Below, in pieces: positions 10,203 to 18,760 of a stretch of 64,000 bases of DNA. The position numbers and the translations under genes are program-made. The notes below the pieces were generated by a model. It made no database searches. It was not told the origin of the DNA and saw nothing but the letters and a program-made list of their open reading frames with translations. Location: assembly GCF_014490575.1 (NCBI RefSeq), contig NZ_CP061033.1, positions 1,984,001 through 2,048,000 on the forward strand. The letters are read 5' to 3'. The stretch comes from Corynebacterium zhongnanshanii. GTDB taxonomy: Bacteria; Actinomycetota; Actinomycetes; Mycobacteriales; Mycobacteriaceae. How positions within the stretch are numbered: the first letter of the stretch is position 1; each line of letters opens with the position of its first letter.

Positions 10203-10340
10203 AGCACGCGCCGCGCGGCAGCACAGCGCAGACCACTGTCACGGGAGCACCTGAGGACGCTCCAGAGAAACACCACGACAGAACAACACACGACAGAACA
10301 ACAGAAGAAGAGAAGTCACACAACAGAAGAGAGGAACACC

Positions 10341-10505
10341 ATGGCTATCCACAAGTGCACGTGTTGCGACTATCAGTATGACGAAGACCGAGGCGACTAC
10401 ACCGAAGGCTTCCCCCCGGGCACGCCGTGGGACAACGTGCCCGATGACTGGTTCTGCCCCGACTGTGGCGTGCGGGACAAGGTGGACTTCGAACAGGTGG
10501 GATAA
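10341..10505 (+). CDS. rubA: Rubredoxin
   Basis: This 54-residue protein is the expected size for a rubredoxin. It has two iron-binding knuckles: CTCC near residues 6-9 (the first and last Cys are the canonical pair, the middle one is extra) and CPDCG at 39-43. The family core Y-D-E and PPGTPWDNVPDDWFCP are also present. It carries electrons from a reductase to AlkB. GAGAGGAA precedes ATG 10341. It is the last gene of the fadD-alkB run, 138 bp after the small membrane gene, and converges on the tetR gene with no spacer. No rubredoxin reductase is encoded in this window. Confidence 0.95.
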   Translation: MAIHKCTCCDYQYDEDRGDYTEGFPPGTPWDNVPDDWFCPDCGVRDKVDFEQVG

Positions 10506-11261
10506 CTAAGGCGTCCCCGCGCCCCCGGTACTCGTGGAGGCGATGAGCGTCATCGCCTCCAGAGTCTGCCGGCAGTATTCAAAAGCCACCGCAGGGTTCG
10601 TGGGCTCGGCCTGCTGCCACTGCTTGAAGCCCGTGTTCAAGGCCGCGGACACCATCGCCACGATCACGCCAGCCTCCCGGCTAGAACTACACTGCTGTTC
10701 GCTCAGGCGGCGGCACTCCGGCCGCTGGTGCAAAAACTCCGCCAGGTGCTGCTCCACGTCCTCGTGCAGCGCATGGAACTTCGCGAAAAAGCTCCTCGCC
10801 AGGGCGGGGTTTTCTTCCCGGATCACCCGGCGCCGCCGGGTGATCTCTGGCCGGTACTGATCGCTGCGCAACTCGCTGGTCACGAGCCTAAACATCAACG
10901 CGAGTACGCGATACACCAGAGACGGCTCGGCAGCCACCTCAGCACGGGTTCCGTCGAACCACTCAACACTTGCTTCTCCGGGGAGTTCCGGCTCCGGCCC
11001 CAACACGGCCACTTCTTTGCTGGGGAAGTAATTGAAGAAGGTGCGCGGGGAGATGCCCACGGCGGTGCAGATGTCTTCGACCGTGACGGCGTCGAAGCCT
11101 CGCTCCAGGACCAGCCGGGTGGCGTGGTCCTGGAGGGCGGCGTGGGTCGCTCGGCGCTTTTCCTCGCGCACAGACCGCCCCGCATGCGCCGGCCGTTCCG
11201 AACGCACGCAGCGCTCAGACCCCGCAGACTGCTCAGAACCTCCAGTCCTCTCAGCCATCAC
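10506..11261 (-). CDS. TetR-family transcriptional regulator
   Basis: The 251-residue protein has a basic N-terminal extension. A TetR helix-turn-helix follows at about residues 35-80 (LVLERGFDAVTVEDICTAVGISPRTFFNYFPSKE), then a helical ligand domain resembling the TetR_C group seen in lipid and alkane regulators. The first codon is GTG 11261 or the adjacent ATG 11258. The start overlaps the murB stop by 4 bp, so it may be read through from murB. It ends immediately against rubA. A TetR regulator beside alkB-rubA is common in actinobacteria, but here it is convergent rather than co-directional. Control of alkB is plausible but unproven. Confidence 0.85.
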   Translation of the reverse strand: MMAERTGGSEQSAGSERCVRSERPAHAGRSVREEKRRATHAALQDHATRLVLERGFDAVTVEDICTAVGISPRTFFNYFPSKEVAVLGPEPELPGEASVEWFDGTRAEVAAEPSLVYRVLALMFRLVTSELRSDQYRPEITRRRRVIREENPALARSFFAKFHALHEDVEQHLAEFLHQRPECRRLSEQQCSSSREAGVIVAMVSAALNTGFKQWQQAEPTNPAVAFEYCRQTLEAMTLIASTSTGGAGTP

Positions 11262-12550
11262 AGCGTAGCGCCCAACCAGATGGGCTCCGGCTCCAGCACC
11301 ACACCGAAGGCCTCTCGCACCCCGTCGCGGACAGCCCGAGCCAGCTCAACAACATCCTCGCTGCTCGCACCACCCCGGTTCGTCAGAGCCAGCGTGTGCT
11401 TCGTAGACAAGGACGCCCTGTCATTGCCCGGCACGTGCCATCCCTTAGAAAACCCGGCGCGTTCAATCAGCCAGGCGGCAGAGAACTTAAAACGCTCTTC
11501 CCCTTCCGCGCTGTGGCCTGCGGGGTACAGCGGCATGGAGTCCGCTTCGGCGTCGGAACAACGGGTACGCACAGCGGCAACCACCGCATCCCGGGCGTCC
11601 CGGCCCACCACAATGGGATTGGTGAAAAAGGACCCGGCGGACCAGGTGTCGTGATCGGCCTCGTCCAGCACCATGCCCTTGCCGGCGCGCAACGCCAGCA
11701 CGGCCTCACGCACCTCCGCCACGGGACGGCGCACGCCATGCCCCTCCTCGGGCGTAACACCCAGGCGCCGGGCCAGCTCGCCGAACCGCAGCGGCGCGCT
11801 CAGGCCGTCGGTGCTCAGCTGGAACTCCACGGCGGTCACCACGGCGCGATTCGTGAACTTCAGGTTGGAGTAGCGATAGTCCAGGTCCAGGGACTCCGGA
11901 TCCACCCACTCCCAACGGCCGGTCGAGCGCTCGTACAGCTGCACCCGCCGCAGCGTCTGGGACACCTCCGCGCCGTACGCCCCCACGTTCTGCACCGGGG
12001 TGGCGCCGACGGACCCGGGGATACCGGACAGGCACTCCAGGCCGCCAAGCCCCGCCGCCACGGTCACCTCCACCAGCTCATCCAGCACCACTCCGGCGAA
12101 GGCGCGCACCACGCCCGTGGACGTATCCACGGAGATGTCGGACTCGCCCTGAATCTCCGCGTCCTGATCTTCCTCCGACACCTGGGCTCCCGCAGCTCCG
12201 GCGTGCGCCCAAATGACCAGCAGGTCTTGTACCCCGGGCCCCTCGCCCACCACAAGGTTGGAGCCTCCGCCGACCACAATGTTTGGGATCTCCTCCTGAT
12301 CGGCCCAGGCCACCACCTGGTGCAGAGCCTCCGCGGTGGCGCAGGCGATCACGGCGGCGGGGGCGCCGCCGATGCGCAGGGTGGTCAGCTCCGCGAAGGT
12401 GCGGCCCACACTATGAGCGCCGGGCACGGTCTGCGCGAACTGCTCGGCACGCTCGGGCACGGATGTGGTCGCAGGTGCGGTCGCAGAAGTGGACTCAGCT
12501 GCAGTCTCAGATGTGGACACAGTTTCTGGGGAAAAATCCGAATCAGTCAC
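11258..12550 (-). CDS. murB: UDP-N-acetylenolpyruvoylglucosamine reductase
   Basis: This FAD enzyme makes UDP-MurNAc by NADPH reduction in peptidoglycan synthesis. FAD-binding motifs TTLRIGG and VVGGGSNLVVGEG are visible, as are the substrate-domain element SAGSFFTNP (catalytic Ser region) and the closing pattern LEPEPIWLG. At 430 residues it exceeds typical MurB because of an N-terminal Ser/Thr/Ala-rich stretch of about 35 residues. A GTG at 12460 (VPERAEQFAQT) would give a conventional N-terminus, so the start is uncertain. It is divergent from the DUF2505 gene, with only 23 bp between the annotated starts. Confidence 0.93.
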   Translation of the reverse strand: MTDSDFSPETVSTSETAAESTSATAPATTSVPERAEQFAQTVPGAHSVGRTFAELTTLRIGGAPAAVIACATAEALHQVVAWADQEEIPNIVVGGGSNLVVGEGPGVQDLLVIWAHAGAAGAQVSEEDQDAEIQGESDISVDTSTGVVRAFAGVVLDELVEVTVAAGLGGLECLSGIPGSVGATPVQNVGAYGAEVSQTLRRVQLYERSTGRWEWVDPESLDLDYRYSNLKFTNRAVVTAVEFQLSTDGLSAPLRFGELARRLGVTPEEGHGVRRPVAEVREAVLALRAGKGMVLDEADHDTWSAGSFFTNPIVVGRDARDAVVAAVRTRCSDAEADSMPLYPAGHSAEGEERFKFSAAWLIERAGFSKGWHVPGNDRASLSTKHTLALTNRGGASSEDVVELARAVRDGVREAFGVVLEPEPIWLGATL

Positions 12551-12573
12551 GGGTATCAGGGTAGTCTGTTGAC

Positions 12574-13071
12574 ATGACTACTCACAGCGAGAACACCGCA
12601 ACGATCAACTTTCCTATCGAAAAAGTTCACGAAGCCCTGACCTCCAACGCATACTGGACCTACGAGGTAGAAAACATCGGTGACGAGCCAGGCCAGGTTC
12701 ACACCTTCACCGAAGACCCCACCAAGGTGGAACTGTACGAACTTCTTCCCAAGGCCGCCCTTCCCGAGGCCGTGCGCGGCTTCGTCTCCCAGGACCTGAA
12801 GCTCAAGCGTGTTGCGAGCTTCGGACCGTTGGCGGACAACACCATCACCGGTGAGGTTACCGCTGAGGTCAAGGGCGCGCCCGTGTCCTTCTCTTCCGAG
12901 GTGAAGCTGACCGGCGAGGGGGACACCACCACGCTCGTCGCGGATTCCGCCGTGGATGTGAAGATCCCGATGATGGGCCCAGTGCTGGAGCCGAAGGTCG
13001 CCGAGTGGCTGGAGGACTTCCTCGCCAGCGAGGCAGCCTGCATCGAAAAGTGGCTGGCTGACAACCAGTAA
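12574..13071 (+). CDS. DUF2505 (SRPBCC-like) protein
   Basis: The 165-residue cytosolic protein matches the actinobacterial DUF2505 pattern: an N-terminal strand (TATINFPIEKVHEALTSNAYW), a central region KVELYELLPKAALPEAVRGFV, alternating strands, and a C-terminal amphipathic helix (VAEWLEDFLASEAACIEKWL). This is the layout of the helix-grip (SRPBCC) fold that binds hydrophobic ligands. No function is established. The ATG at 12574 follows a possible -10 element (TAGTCT, about 12560) so closely that the transcript may be leaderless. The next gene starts 24 bp downstream. Confidence 0.85.
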   Translation: MTTHSENTATINFPIEKVHEALTSNAYWTYEVENIGDEPGQVHTFTEDPTKVELYELLPKAALPEAVRGFVSQDLKLKRVASFGPLADNTITGEVTAEVKGAPVSFSSEVKLTGEGDTTTLVADSAVDVKIPMMGPVLEPKVAEWLEDFLASEAACIEKWLADNQ

Positions 13072-13095
13072 CCTCGGCCAGTAACATCGGCTGCC

Positions 13096-13968
13096 ATGGC
13101 CGATCACGCGCATAATCTTAAGGCCCGTTCGTGGACATCGGACGGGCCCATCGGCATACCCACCCGCGGCACCACCGGCTTTAACCGCCTGCGGAAATCC
13201 GACCGCTGGATTGCCTCCCACCCGCTGTTGCGCCGGCAATTCCAGCGCGCCATCATCCACGAGCAGCGCAGCCCCGTCGCGGTGGATGTGGGCTACGGCG
13301 CCTCCCACACCACCACCTGCGAGTGGGCGCGCTTCCTCCGCACCGTCCACCCCAGCGAGCACCACCCTGTGCAGGTCACGGGCCTGGAGATCGAGCCCTC
13401 CCGGGTCCTCCCGCCCCGCGACGGGGTGACCTTCGCCCTCGGCGGTTTCGAGCTGGCCGGCATGCGCGCCGACCTGATCCGCGCTTTCAATGTCCTGCGC
13501 CAATACGACGTCGACCAGGTCTACGCCGCCTGGGACACCATGCGCTCCCGCCTGCGCCCCGGCGGCCTGATCATCGAAGGCACCTGCGATGAAATCGGCC
13601 GCCGCAGCTGCTGGGTACTCCTCGACCAGGACGGCCCCCGCACCCTCACCATGGCCTGGGACCCGTTCGACGTCCACACACCCAGCGACATCGCCGAACG
13701 CCTGCCCAAAGCACTGATCCACAACAACACGCCCGGTCACCGAATCCACGACATCCTTACCGCCATGGACGACGCCTGGGAACGCGCCGCGCCCCTCGCC
13801 GTCTTCGGCCCGCGCACCCGCTGGAGGCAGGCCCTGGACACCTTCCTGAGTGAGAGCGGAGATGAGGGTGGGCTGCGGACACTGCAAGCCCGGCGTCGAA
13901 TTCAAGACAACACAATCACGCTCCCGTGGAACATGGTTGCAGACAGGGACGGCTATGGGGAACACTAG
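13096..13968 (+). CDS. Class I SAM-dependent methyltransferase-like protein
   Basis: The protein has 290 residues. A Rossmann-like motif I (VAVDVGYGASHTTTCEWA) occurs near residue 60. The acidic end of strand 2 is in VTGLEIEPSRV, the motif IV region is LIRAFNVLRQY, and a typical LRPGGLIIEGTCDE post-motif element lies near residue 155. The methyl acceptor cannot be deduced. It is in line with the DUF2505 gene upstream and the LmeA-like gene that starts 5 bp after its stop, so the three probably form an operon. The motif I loop is DVGYGAS rather than the more usual GxGxG, so catalytic activity is not certain. Confidence 0.78.
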   Translation: MADHAHNLKARSWTSDGPIGIPTRGTTGFNRLRKSDRWIASHPLLRRQFQRAIIHEQRSPVAVDVGYGASHTTTCEWARFLRTVHPSEHHPVQVTGLEIEPSRVLPPRDGVTFALGGFELAGMRADLIRAFNVLRQYDVDQVYAAWDTMRSRLRPGGLIIEGTCDEIGRRSCWVLLDQDGPRTLTMAWDPFDVHTPSDIAERLPKALIHNNTPGHRIHDILTAMDDAWERAAPLAVFGPRTRWRQALDTFLSESGDEGGLRTLQARRRIQDNTITLPWNMVADRDGYGEH

Positions 13969-13973
13969 ATCAC

Positions 13974-15095
13974 GTGAGTACAGCAAACATGACAGGACGT
14001 TCGGCGGGCACCCGGAAGAAGACCGGCCTTGTGTGGAAAATTCTGGGCGGCCTGGTGGCCGTCATCCTTATTCTGGGGTTGTTCGCGGAGTTCGGGCTGC
14101 GCTGGTACATCAAGGACAACATTGAGGACACGCTCAAGGAGCAGGCCGCGGCGTCCCGCGTGCAGATGCAGGCGGATCCCAGTGTGACGATGGGCAGCCG
14201 GTCTGTGGTGCTGGGCCTGCTGGGCGGGAGGATCCCGCAGCTGGATATGGAAATCCCGTCGTCGCTGCAGGTCAGCTACGAGAACAACGATAAGTCGCGT
14301 CCGGTGGTCGCCGGCGATCCCGCGACCACGATTCACGCCACGGACATTGCGCTGAATGGGTCCTCCCAGGAGGACATGATCCTGGGCAGCCTGGAGGTAG
14401 AGACCGTGCTGCCGGCCGAGGCGATGCTGGCGCAGGCGCAGCAAACCATGGCCGAGTCCAAGCAGGAGCAGCAGCAGGACGAGGGCCTGGAGGGGCTGGT
14501 GCAGCAGGCGCTGCGGGTCACGGACATCACCACCGATGAGGCGAACCAGACCCTCACGTTCCAGCTCGGCGGCGGGCTGGCCGACCTGGTGCTGCGCCCC
14601 CGCGTGGAGGACGGCCGCATCACGATGGACACCACAGACGTGAAGTTCCTGGGCTTCAGCCTGCCCAGCGCCATCGTGGACGCCATCGGTGAGCAGATCG
14701 CGCAACAGGCCGAGGAGGCCGGAAACCTTGGCGATCATCTCCGTATGTCCGACGCCCGCGTGACCGACGAGGGGCTCAAGGTTGTCATGCAGGGCAACGA
14801 CGTCAGCATGGCGGAGTTGGCCCGGTCCTTGAACGAGGCCAGGGGCGCTGCCGACGGTACGGTGCGCGGTGGTGACGGTAGCGCTAGCGCTGGCCGTGCC
14901 GGCGAGGGGCACGGTGCAGGGCGCGGTGAAGGACGACACGACGCTGGCGCGGACGGTGAACTGGGCTCTGCAGATCACGACGCTGGGGATTCTGGCGCGG
15001 CAGATCACGGCGCAGCCCGTCCCGATGCTGCACAGGAGCAGGACTCCGTCACGATCCCTGAGCCAGGCGCCGTGGGATCCAGCGAGCGCCGCTAG
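13974..15095 (+). CDS. LmeA-like phospholipid-binding envelope protein (DUF2993)
   Basis: The 373-residue product has a basic N-terminus, one signal-anchor helix (about 18-38, VWKILGGLVAVILILGLF), and then the DUF2993 domain (about 45-290, with SVVLGLLGGRIPQLDMEIPSSL and VDAIGEQIAQQAEEAG). In mycobacteria the DUF2993 protein LmeA binds phosphatidylinositides and influences lipomannan length; a similar envelope role is likely here. The last 85 residues are an odd low-complexity Gly/Ala/Asp/His-rich tail. I choose GTG 13974 (GGGGAA upstream) over ATG 13989, which has no ribosome-binding site. The stop overlaps that of the converging monooxygenase gene in a shared CTAG. Confidence 0.8.
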   Translation: MSTANMTGRSAGTRKKTGLVWKILGGLVAVILILGLFAEFGLRWYIKDNIEDTLKEQAAASRVQMQADPSVTMGSRSVVLGLLGGRIPQLDMEIPSSLQVSYENNDKSRPVVAGDPATTIHATDIALNGSSQEDMILGSLEVETVLPAEAMLAQAQQTMAESKQEQQQDEGLEGLVQQALRVTDITTDEANQTLTFQLGGGLADLVLRPRVEDGRITMDTTDVKFLGFSLPSAIVDAIGEQIAQQAEEAGNLGDHLRMSDARVTDEGLKVVMQGNDVSMAELARSLNEARGAADGTVRGGDGSASAGRAGEGHGAGRGEGRHDAGADGELGSADHDAGDSGAADHGAARPDAAQEQDSVTIPEPGAVGSSERR

Positions 15096-16909
15096 CCCGT
15101 GTGGTGCACCTCGGCGAGCTCGTAGACCGGGGTGTCCAGACCTTCGTACCGCGCCTTCAACTGCAGCGCCAGGTACCGCGAGTAGTGACGTGACTGGTGC
15201 AGATTGCCGCCATGGAACCACAGGTTCTCCACCTGGGTGGGCTTCCACATATTGCGCAGCTCCCCTTCCCACGGACCGGGATCCTTCGCCGTGTCCGACC
15301 CGAGGCCCCAGCAGCGACCCACCTGATCGGCAACCTCCTTGGAGATCAGCATCTCCGCCCACCCATTCATCGAACCATAGCCCGTGGCCTGCACAATCAC
15401 ATCCGCCGGAAGCTCCGTACCATCCGTTAAGACCACGGAGTGCTCCCTCACTTCTTTAATCGTCACACCGGACTTCACGGGAATGGATCCGTTCGCCACC
15501 AGCTCCGAAGCGCCCACGTTGATGTAGTATCCCGAACCGCGGCGCACATACTTCAAGAACAACCCTGACCCGTCATCGCCGAAGTCCAGGAGAAAGCCAG
15601 CCTTCCTCAGCTGGTCATAGAAATCCTTGTCCGCTTCCTGGATTCTGTCGAAGATGGGCCGGTGGGCGTCGGGCAAAATTTTGTACGGCCACGACGCAAA
15701 CAGTAAGTCAGCGCTATCCACGTCGAGCCCGGCGTCCACCGCGTCCTCGGAGTACAGCGGGCCGAAGACCTCCCGCATCAGGGAATCAGATTGGACGATG
15801 TGGGTGGAGGAGCGCTGGATCATGACCGGCTTCGCGCCATGGTCATACAGGTCCGCGCAGATGTCGTGGGCGGAATTGTTGGCACCCAGCACGATCACAT
15901 TCTTGCCGGCATCCCCGCCACCGCCGGGGTGTTCGGAGGAATGGCGGATCTCACCCCTGAAGTTTTCCTGCCCCTCCATGTACGGGCGGTTCGGCACGCC
16001 GGACATGCCCGTGGCCAGCACCAGCTGCGTGGGTTCCAGCGTGACGTCCTCGCCGTCTCGGTTCACGACGACCGTCCATGTACCTGAGGCTTCGTTGAAG
16101 GTTGCGCCCTTGCACTCCGCGTTGGTCCAGTAGTCCAGGTCCATGATCCCCACGTAGTGCTCAAGCCAGTCACCCATCTTGTCCTTCGGGGTGAACACCG
16201 GCCAGTCATCTGGGAACGGCAGGTAGGGCATGTGGTCGTACCAGACCGGATCGTGCAGGCACAGGGAGTGGTAGCGGCTGCGCCACTGGTCACCCGGGCG
16301 TTCAGCCTTGTCGACGACCAGTGTAGGCACGCCCTGGCGTTTCAACCGCGCGGCCAGGGCGATGCCACCCTGGCCGCCGCCGATGATCAGGACGTAGGGC
16401 TGCTCCGAGTAGCCCAGGGTGCGGCGGCGCTCCGCGCGCTTATCGGCCCAGTTCTTCGGATCTTTCTGCGGGCCGTGCTCTGCGCCCATCGGGCGGCGGT
16501 GGCGGGACGGCTCCGGGAAATCCTTCAGTTCGCGGGCGGAGGTCATGACGGTCCACGCTTTGCCGTCGGCGAGGCGGGCGATGCCCTTGCAGTGGAAATC
16601 CGCGGAATCGCAGGTGAAGTGGACTCGGGTGACCTGGGTGCCGATCATGTCGCTGCCTTCGTCAGCCACCTCTGTGATGTGGATGTTGCTCAAAGCGCTC
16701 GCTTCTCTGGTTGCCTGCAGCATCTGGGTGATCGCCGGGATGCCCTCCGCGGTGTGCAAGTTCCAGGTGAAGGCGAGGAGGTCTCGCCAGTAGCTGTCCT
16801 CGCGGAAGAGTGCGCGGACATCGTCGTCGGAGATCGTTGACTTCTGTGTCAGCTCCTCCAGCGCCATGGCCCAACGGTGTGCGGTGTCCTTCAATTGATC
16901 GCAGTTCAT
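15092..16909 (-). CDS. FAD-dependent monooxygenase (FMO/BVMO type) with N-terminal NTF2-like domain
   Basis: The protein has 605 residues. The first 130 resemble a SnoaL/NTF2-like fold. A flavoprotein part follows with the FAD motif VLIIGGGQGGIALAARL near residue 175, the NADPH motif VIVLGANNSAHD, and an FMO/BVMO fingerprint FRGEIRHSSEH near 305. The closing VQATGY near residue 510 supports the FMO superfamily. Family members oxygenate soft nucleophiles or ketones; the substrate is unknown. It stands alone, with 225 bp of upstream DNA that includes a dyad at 16956-16974. The stop is interlocked with the LmeA-like gene. Confidence 0.88.
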   Translation of the reverse strand: MNCDQLKDTAHRWAMALEELTQKSTISDDDVRALFREDSYWRDLLAFTWNLHTAEGIPAITQMLQATREASALSNIHITEVADEGSDMIGTQVTRVHFTCDSADFHCKGIARLADGKAWTVMTSARELKDFPEPSRHRRPMGAEHGPQKDPKNWADKRAERRRTLGYSEQPYVLIIGGGQGGIALAARLKRQGVPTLVVDKAERPGDQWRSRYHSLCLHDPVWYDHMPYLPFPDDWPVFTPKDKMGDWLEHYVGIMDLDYWTNAECKGATFNEASGTWTVVVNRDGEDVTLEPTQLVLATGMSGVPNRPYMEGQENFRGEIRHSSEHPGGGGDAGKNVIVLGANNSAHDICADLYDHGAKPVMIQRSSTHIVQSDSLMREVFGPLYSEDAVDAGLDVDSADLLFASWPYKILPDAHRPIFDRIQEADKDFYDQLRKAGFLLDFGDDGSGLFLKYVRRGSGYYINVGASELVANGSIPVKSGVTIKEVREHSVVLTDGTELPADVIVQATGYGSMNGWAEMLISKEVADQVGRCWGLGSDTAKDPGPWEGELRNMWKPTQVENLWFHGGNLHQSRHYSRYLALQLKARYEGLDTPVYELAEVHHTG

Positions 16910-16955
16910 GGTGATCTCCTTGCCCCGTGCTGCGCACGTGCCTCAGTGTGTTTTG

Positions 16956-16974
16956 CTTTCCACCAATTGGAAAG
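16956..16974. promoter_or_regulatory. Inverted repeat, possible operator of the monooxygenase gene
   Basis: CTTTCCA and TGGAAAG form 7-bp arms around a 5-nt loop. The dyad is about 47 bp upstream of the monooxygenase start at 16909, a fitting position for an operator. No binding factor is known. Confidence 0.4.
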
Positions 16975-17134
16975 TGCTGACCATCACATTAGATTCTTGA
17001 GTGAGATCTGCGCCACATAGTTATATCTTCACCACACCCGCGGTCTCCACGCGGACGTCGTGGTCTGCGCCTAGTTCTGCGTGTTCACGCTGCGCCTTGC
17101 GCTGTGTCTTGCGCTGCACATGTAGCCTGCGCGC

Positions 17135-17656
17135 TCAGTCTGCGCACACATCGGCAAACCGAGCGTTCACCAACGGCGCCAGGTCCTCCGCATTCATCTC
17201 CACATCCAGGCCACGCCGACCACCCGAGAAGAAGATCGTCTCGAAAAGCACAGCCGTCTCATCAATCACCGTGGGAAGCACATTCTTCTGCCCCAATGGC
17301 GAAATCCCACCAGGCACATATCCGGACGACTTCTGCGCATCTGCAGGATCCGCCATCGTCACCTTGGGCACCCCGTGCGCTGCCGCAGCCTTCTTCAGAC
17401 TCAGCTGGTGAGACACTGGCAGCACACACACGCCCAGCACACGCTTCGACCCCTTCCCCGCCGTGAGATCCACAACCAATGTTTTAAAGAGCCTGTCTGG
17501 ATCCACACCCAGCTCATGGGCCGCGTGCTCCCCAAAATGATCCGTCCCGGCCTCAAAAGTAGACACGGTATGGGGCACGCCAGCCTCCTCCAGAATCAGC
17601 AGAGCCGGAGTGGCAGCATGCGGTGTCTTGGACTTCTTGTCATGCTTCTTACCCAC
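17135..17656 (-). CDS. ybaK: Cys-tRNA(Pro)/aminoacyl-tRNA deacylase, YbaK/EbsC family
   Basis: The 173-residue protein is the normal size for YbaK, which removes mischarged Cys from tRNA(Pro) in trans. Visible signatures are the N-terminal LILEEAGVPHTVSTFE, the conserved Lys in DRLFKTLVVDL, the SLKKAAAAHGVPKV block, the PGGISPLG loop and the strand-helix end (FFSGGRRGLDVEMNAEDLAPLV). It lies 20 bp downstream of deoC on the same strand, so co-transcription is possible without functional linkage. Confidence 0.92.
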   Translation of the reverse strand: MGKKHDKKSKTPHAATPALLILEEAGVPHTVSTFEAGTDHFGEHAAHELGVDPDRLFKTLVVDLTAGKGSKRVLGVCVLPVSHQLSLKKAAAAHGVPKVTMADPADAQKSSGYVPGGISPLGQKNVLPTVIDETAVLFETIFFSGGRRGLDVEMNAEDLAPLVNARFADVCAD

Positions 17657-17676
17657 GCGCGCTACACCCCGGCTCT

Positions 17677-18444
17677 CTACTCCGCTGAGCCGTCCGCGGC
17701 GCCATCCTGCGGCCGCGACGACAGAATAGCCTCCGGCGCCGACACCCCCAGGCGCGTCGCCCCCGCCGCCACCATCGCCACCGCAGAATCCCAGTCACGG
17801 ATACCACCGCTGGCCTTAATACCCATCAGCCCCTGTTGCTGCCGCACCACATCCGGTAGACCGCACGGAGCCAACTTCCCAGCAGAGCGCAACTCCTCCG
17901 CCATAATCTCCACCGCCCGCACACTGGCACCCCCAGCCGGATGGAAACCAGTAGACGTCTTCACATAATCAACCCCCACAGCAACACACGCCTGCACTGC
18001 CGTGCGCAGCTGCTGCTCAGTCAATGCCGCGGATTCCACAATCACCTTCAGCACAGCCGGCTGCGGAACCGCCTCCCGCACCGTCATCAATTCGCTAATC
18101 AGCGCAGTGCGATCCTCCGCAATCGCCGCCGCAATATCAATCACCACATCCACTTCATCGGCACCATTCTGCACCGCAAAACGCGCCTCCGTGGCCTTAA
18201 TCAAACTGGCATGCTTCCCCGACGGAAACCCCGCCACCGTCGCCACCACCAGACCCGACTCCTCGGGCACAGCCACCGGCAGCATCGAGGGGCTCACGCA
18301 GATGGCGCCGCACGACAAGCGAAGGGCGTCGGATATTAATCGGTCCACGTCAGCCCGTGTCGCCTCCGGCTTCAGCACGGTCGCATCCATGATCGCGGCC
18401 AACGCCGCAGGGCTCAGCGTCTCAGCATTCACGGCCACGCTCAC
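17677..18444 (-). CDS. deoC: Deoxyribose-phosphate aldolase
   Basis: DeoC cleaves 2-deoxyribose-5-phosphate to glyceraldehyde-3-phosphate and acetaldehyde in deoxynucleoside catabolism. The 255-residue TIM barrel shows the Schiff-base lysine in DYVKTSTGFHPAGGA, the second lysine in GIKASGGIRD, the early motif LKPEATRADVDRL, and NGADEVDVVIDIAAA. The start overlaps the stop of the DUF2516 gene by 4 bp, implying a coupled operon. Confidence 0.95.
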   Translation of the reverse strand: MSVAVNAETLSPAALAAIMDATVLKPEATRADVDRLISDALRLSCGAICVSPSMLPVAVPEESGLVVATVAGFPSGKHASLIKATEARFAVQNGADEVDVVIDIAAAIAEDRTALISELMTVREAVPQPAVLKVIVESAALTEQQLRTAVQACVAVGVDYVKTSTGFHPAGGASVRAVEIMAEELRSAGKLAPCGLPDVVRQQQGLMGIKASGGIRDWDSAVAMVAAGATRLGVSAPEAILSSRPQDGAADGSAE

Positions 18445-18755
18445 CAGCTCCCGCTGGCGTTATCCAGCACGTCACGCAACGACGGGCGCACATCCTGCCA
18501 GTACACGCCCACAATCACCGCCGCGATAATCCACAACATCTGCAGCCCCGGCAGAAAGGACAGCACAACCAACACCAGCGCGCCACCCATCAACATCAAC
18601 CAATTCTGCTTCTGGCGATCAATCACCATAAACGCGTCATCGCGCGTGATGGCGATCTGCACACCGCCCACCACAGCAAACGCCAAAACCAGCAGCCCAG
18701 CGGCCGCATTCAGCCCAAACAGCACGTACCACAGACCGGTCAGCACAACACTCAT
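18441..18755 (-). CDS. DUF2516 small membrane protein
   Basis: The 104-residue product has three hydrophobic segments (about 5-30, 52-68 and 71-86) and a hydrophilic end. Layout and sequence (ITRDDAFMVIDRQKQNWLML) fit the actinobacterial DUF2516 family, of unknown function. It sits between the DUF445 gene (5-bp gap) and deoC (4-bp overlap) on the same strand; the same neighbours occur in other corynebacteria. Confidence 0.85.
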   Translation of the reverse strand: MSVVLTGLWYVLFGLNAAAGLLVLAFAVVGGVQIAITRDDAFMVIDRQKQNWLMLMGGALVLVVLSFLPGLQMLWIIAAVIVGVYWQDVRPSLRDVLDNASGSW

Positions 18756-18760
18756 GACCG

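Noticed and set aside
10203..10340. A separate small gene between the alkB-operon membrane gene and rubA
   Set aside because: The 138 bp contain only ACAACAGAA-type low-complexity sequence and the rubA ribosome-binding site.
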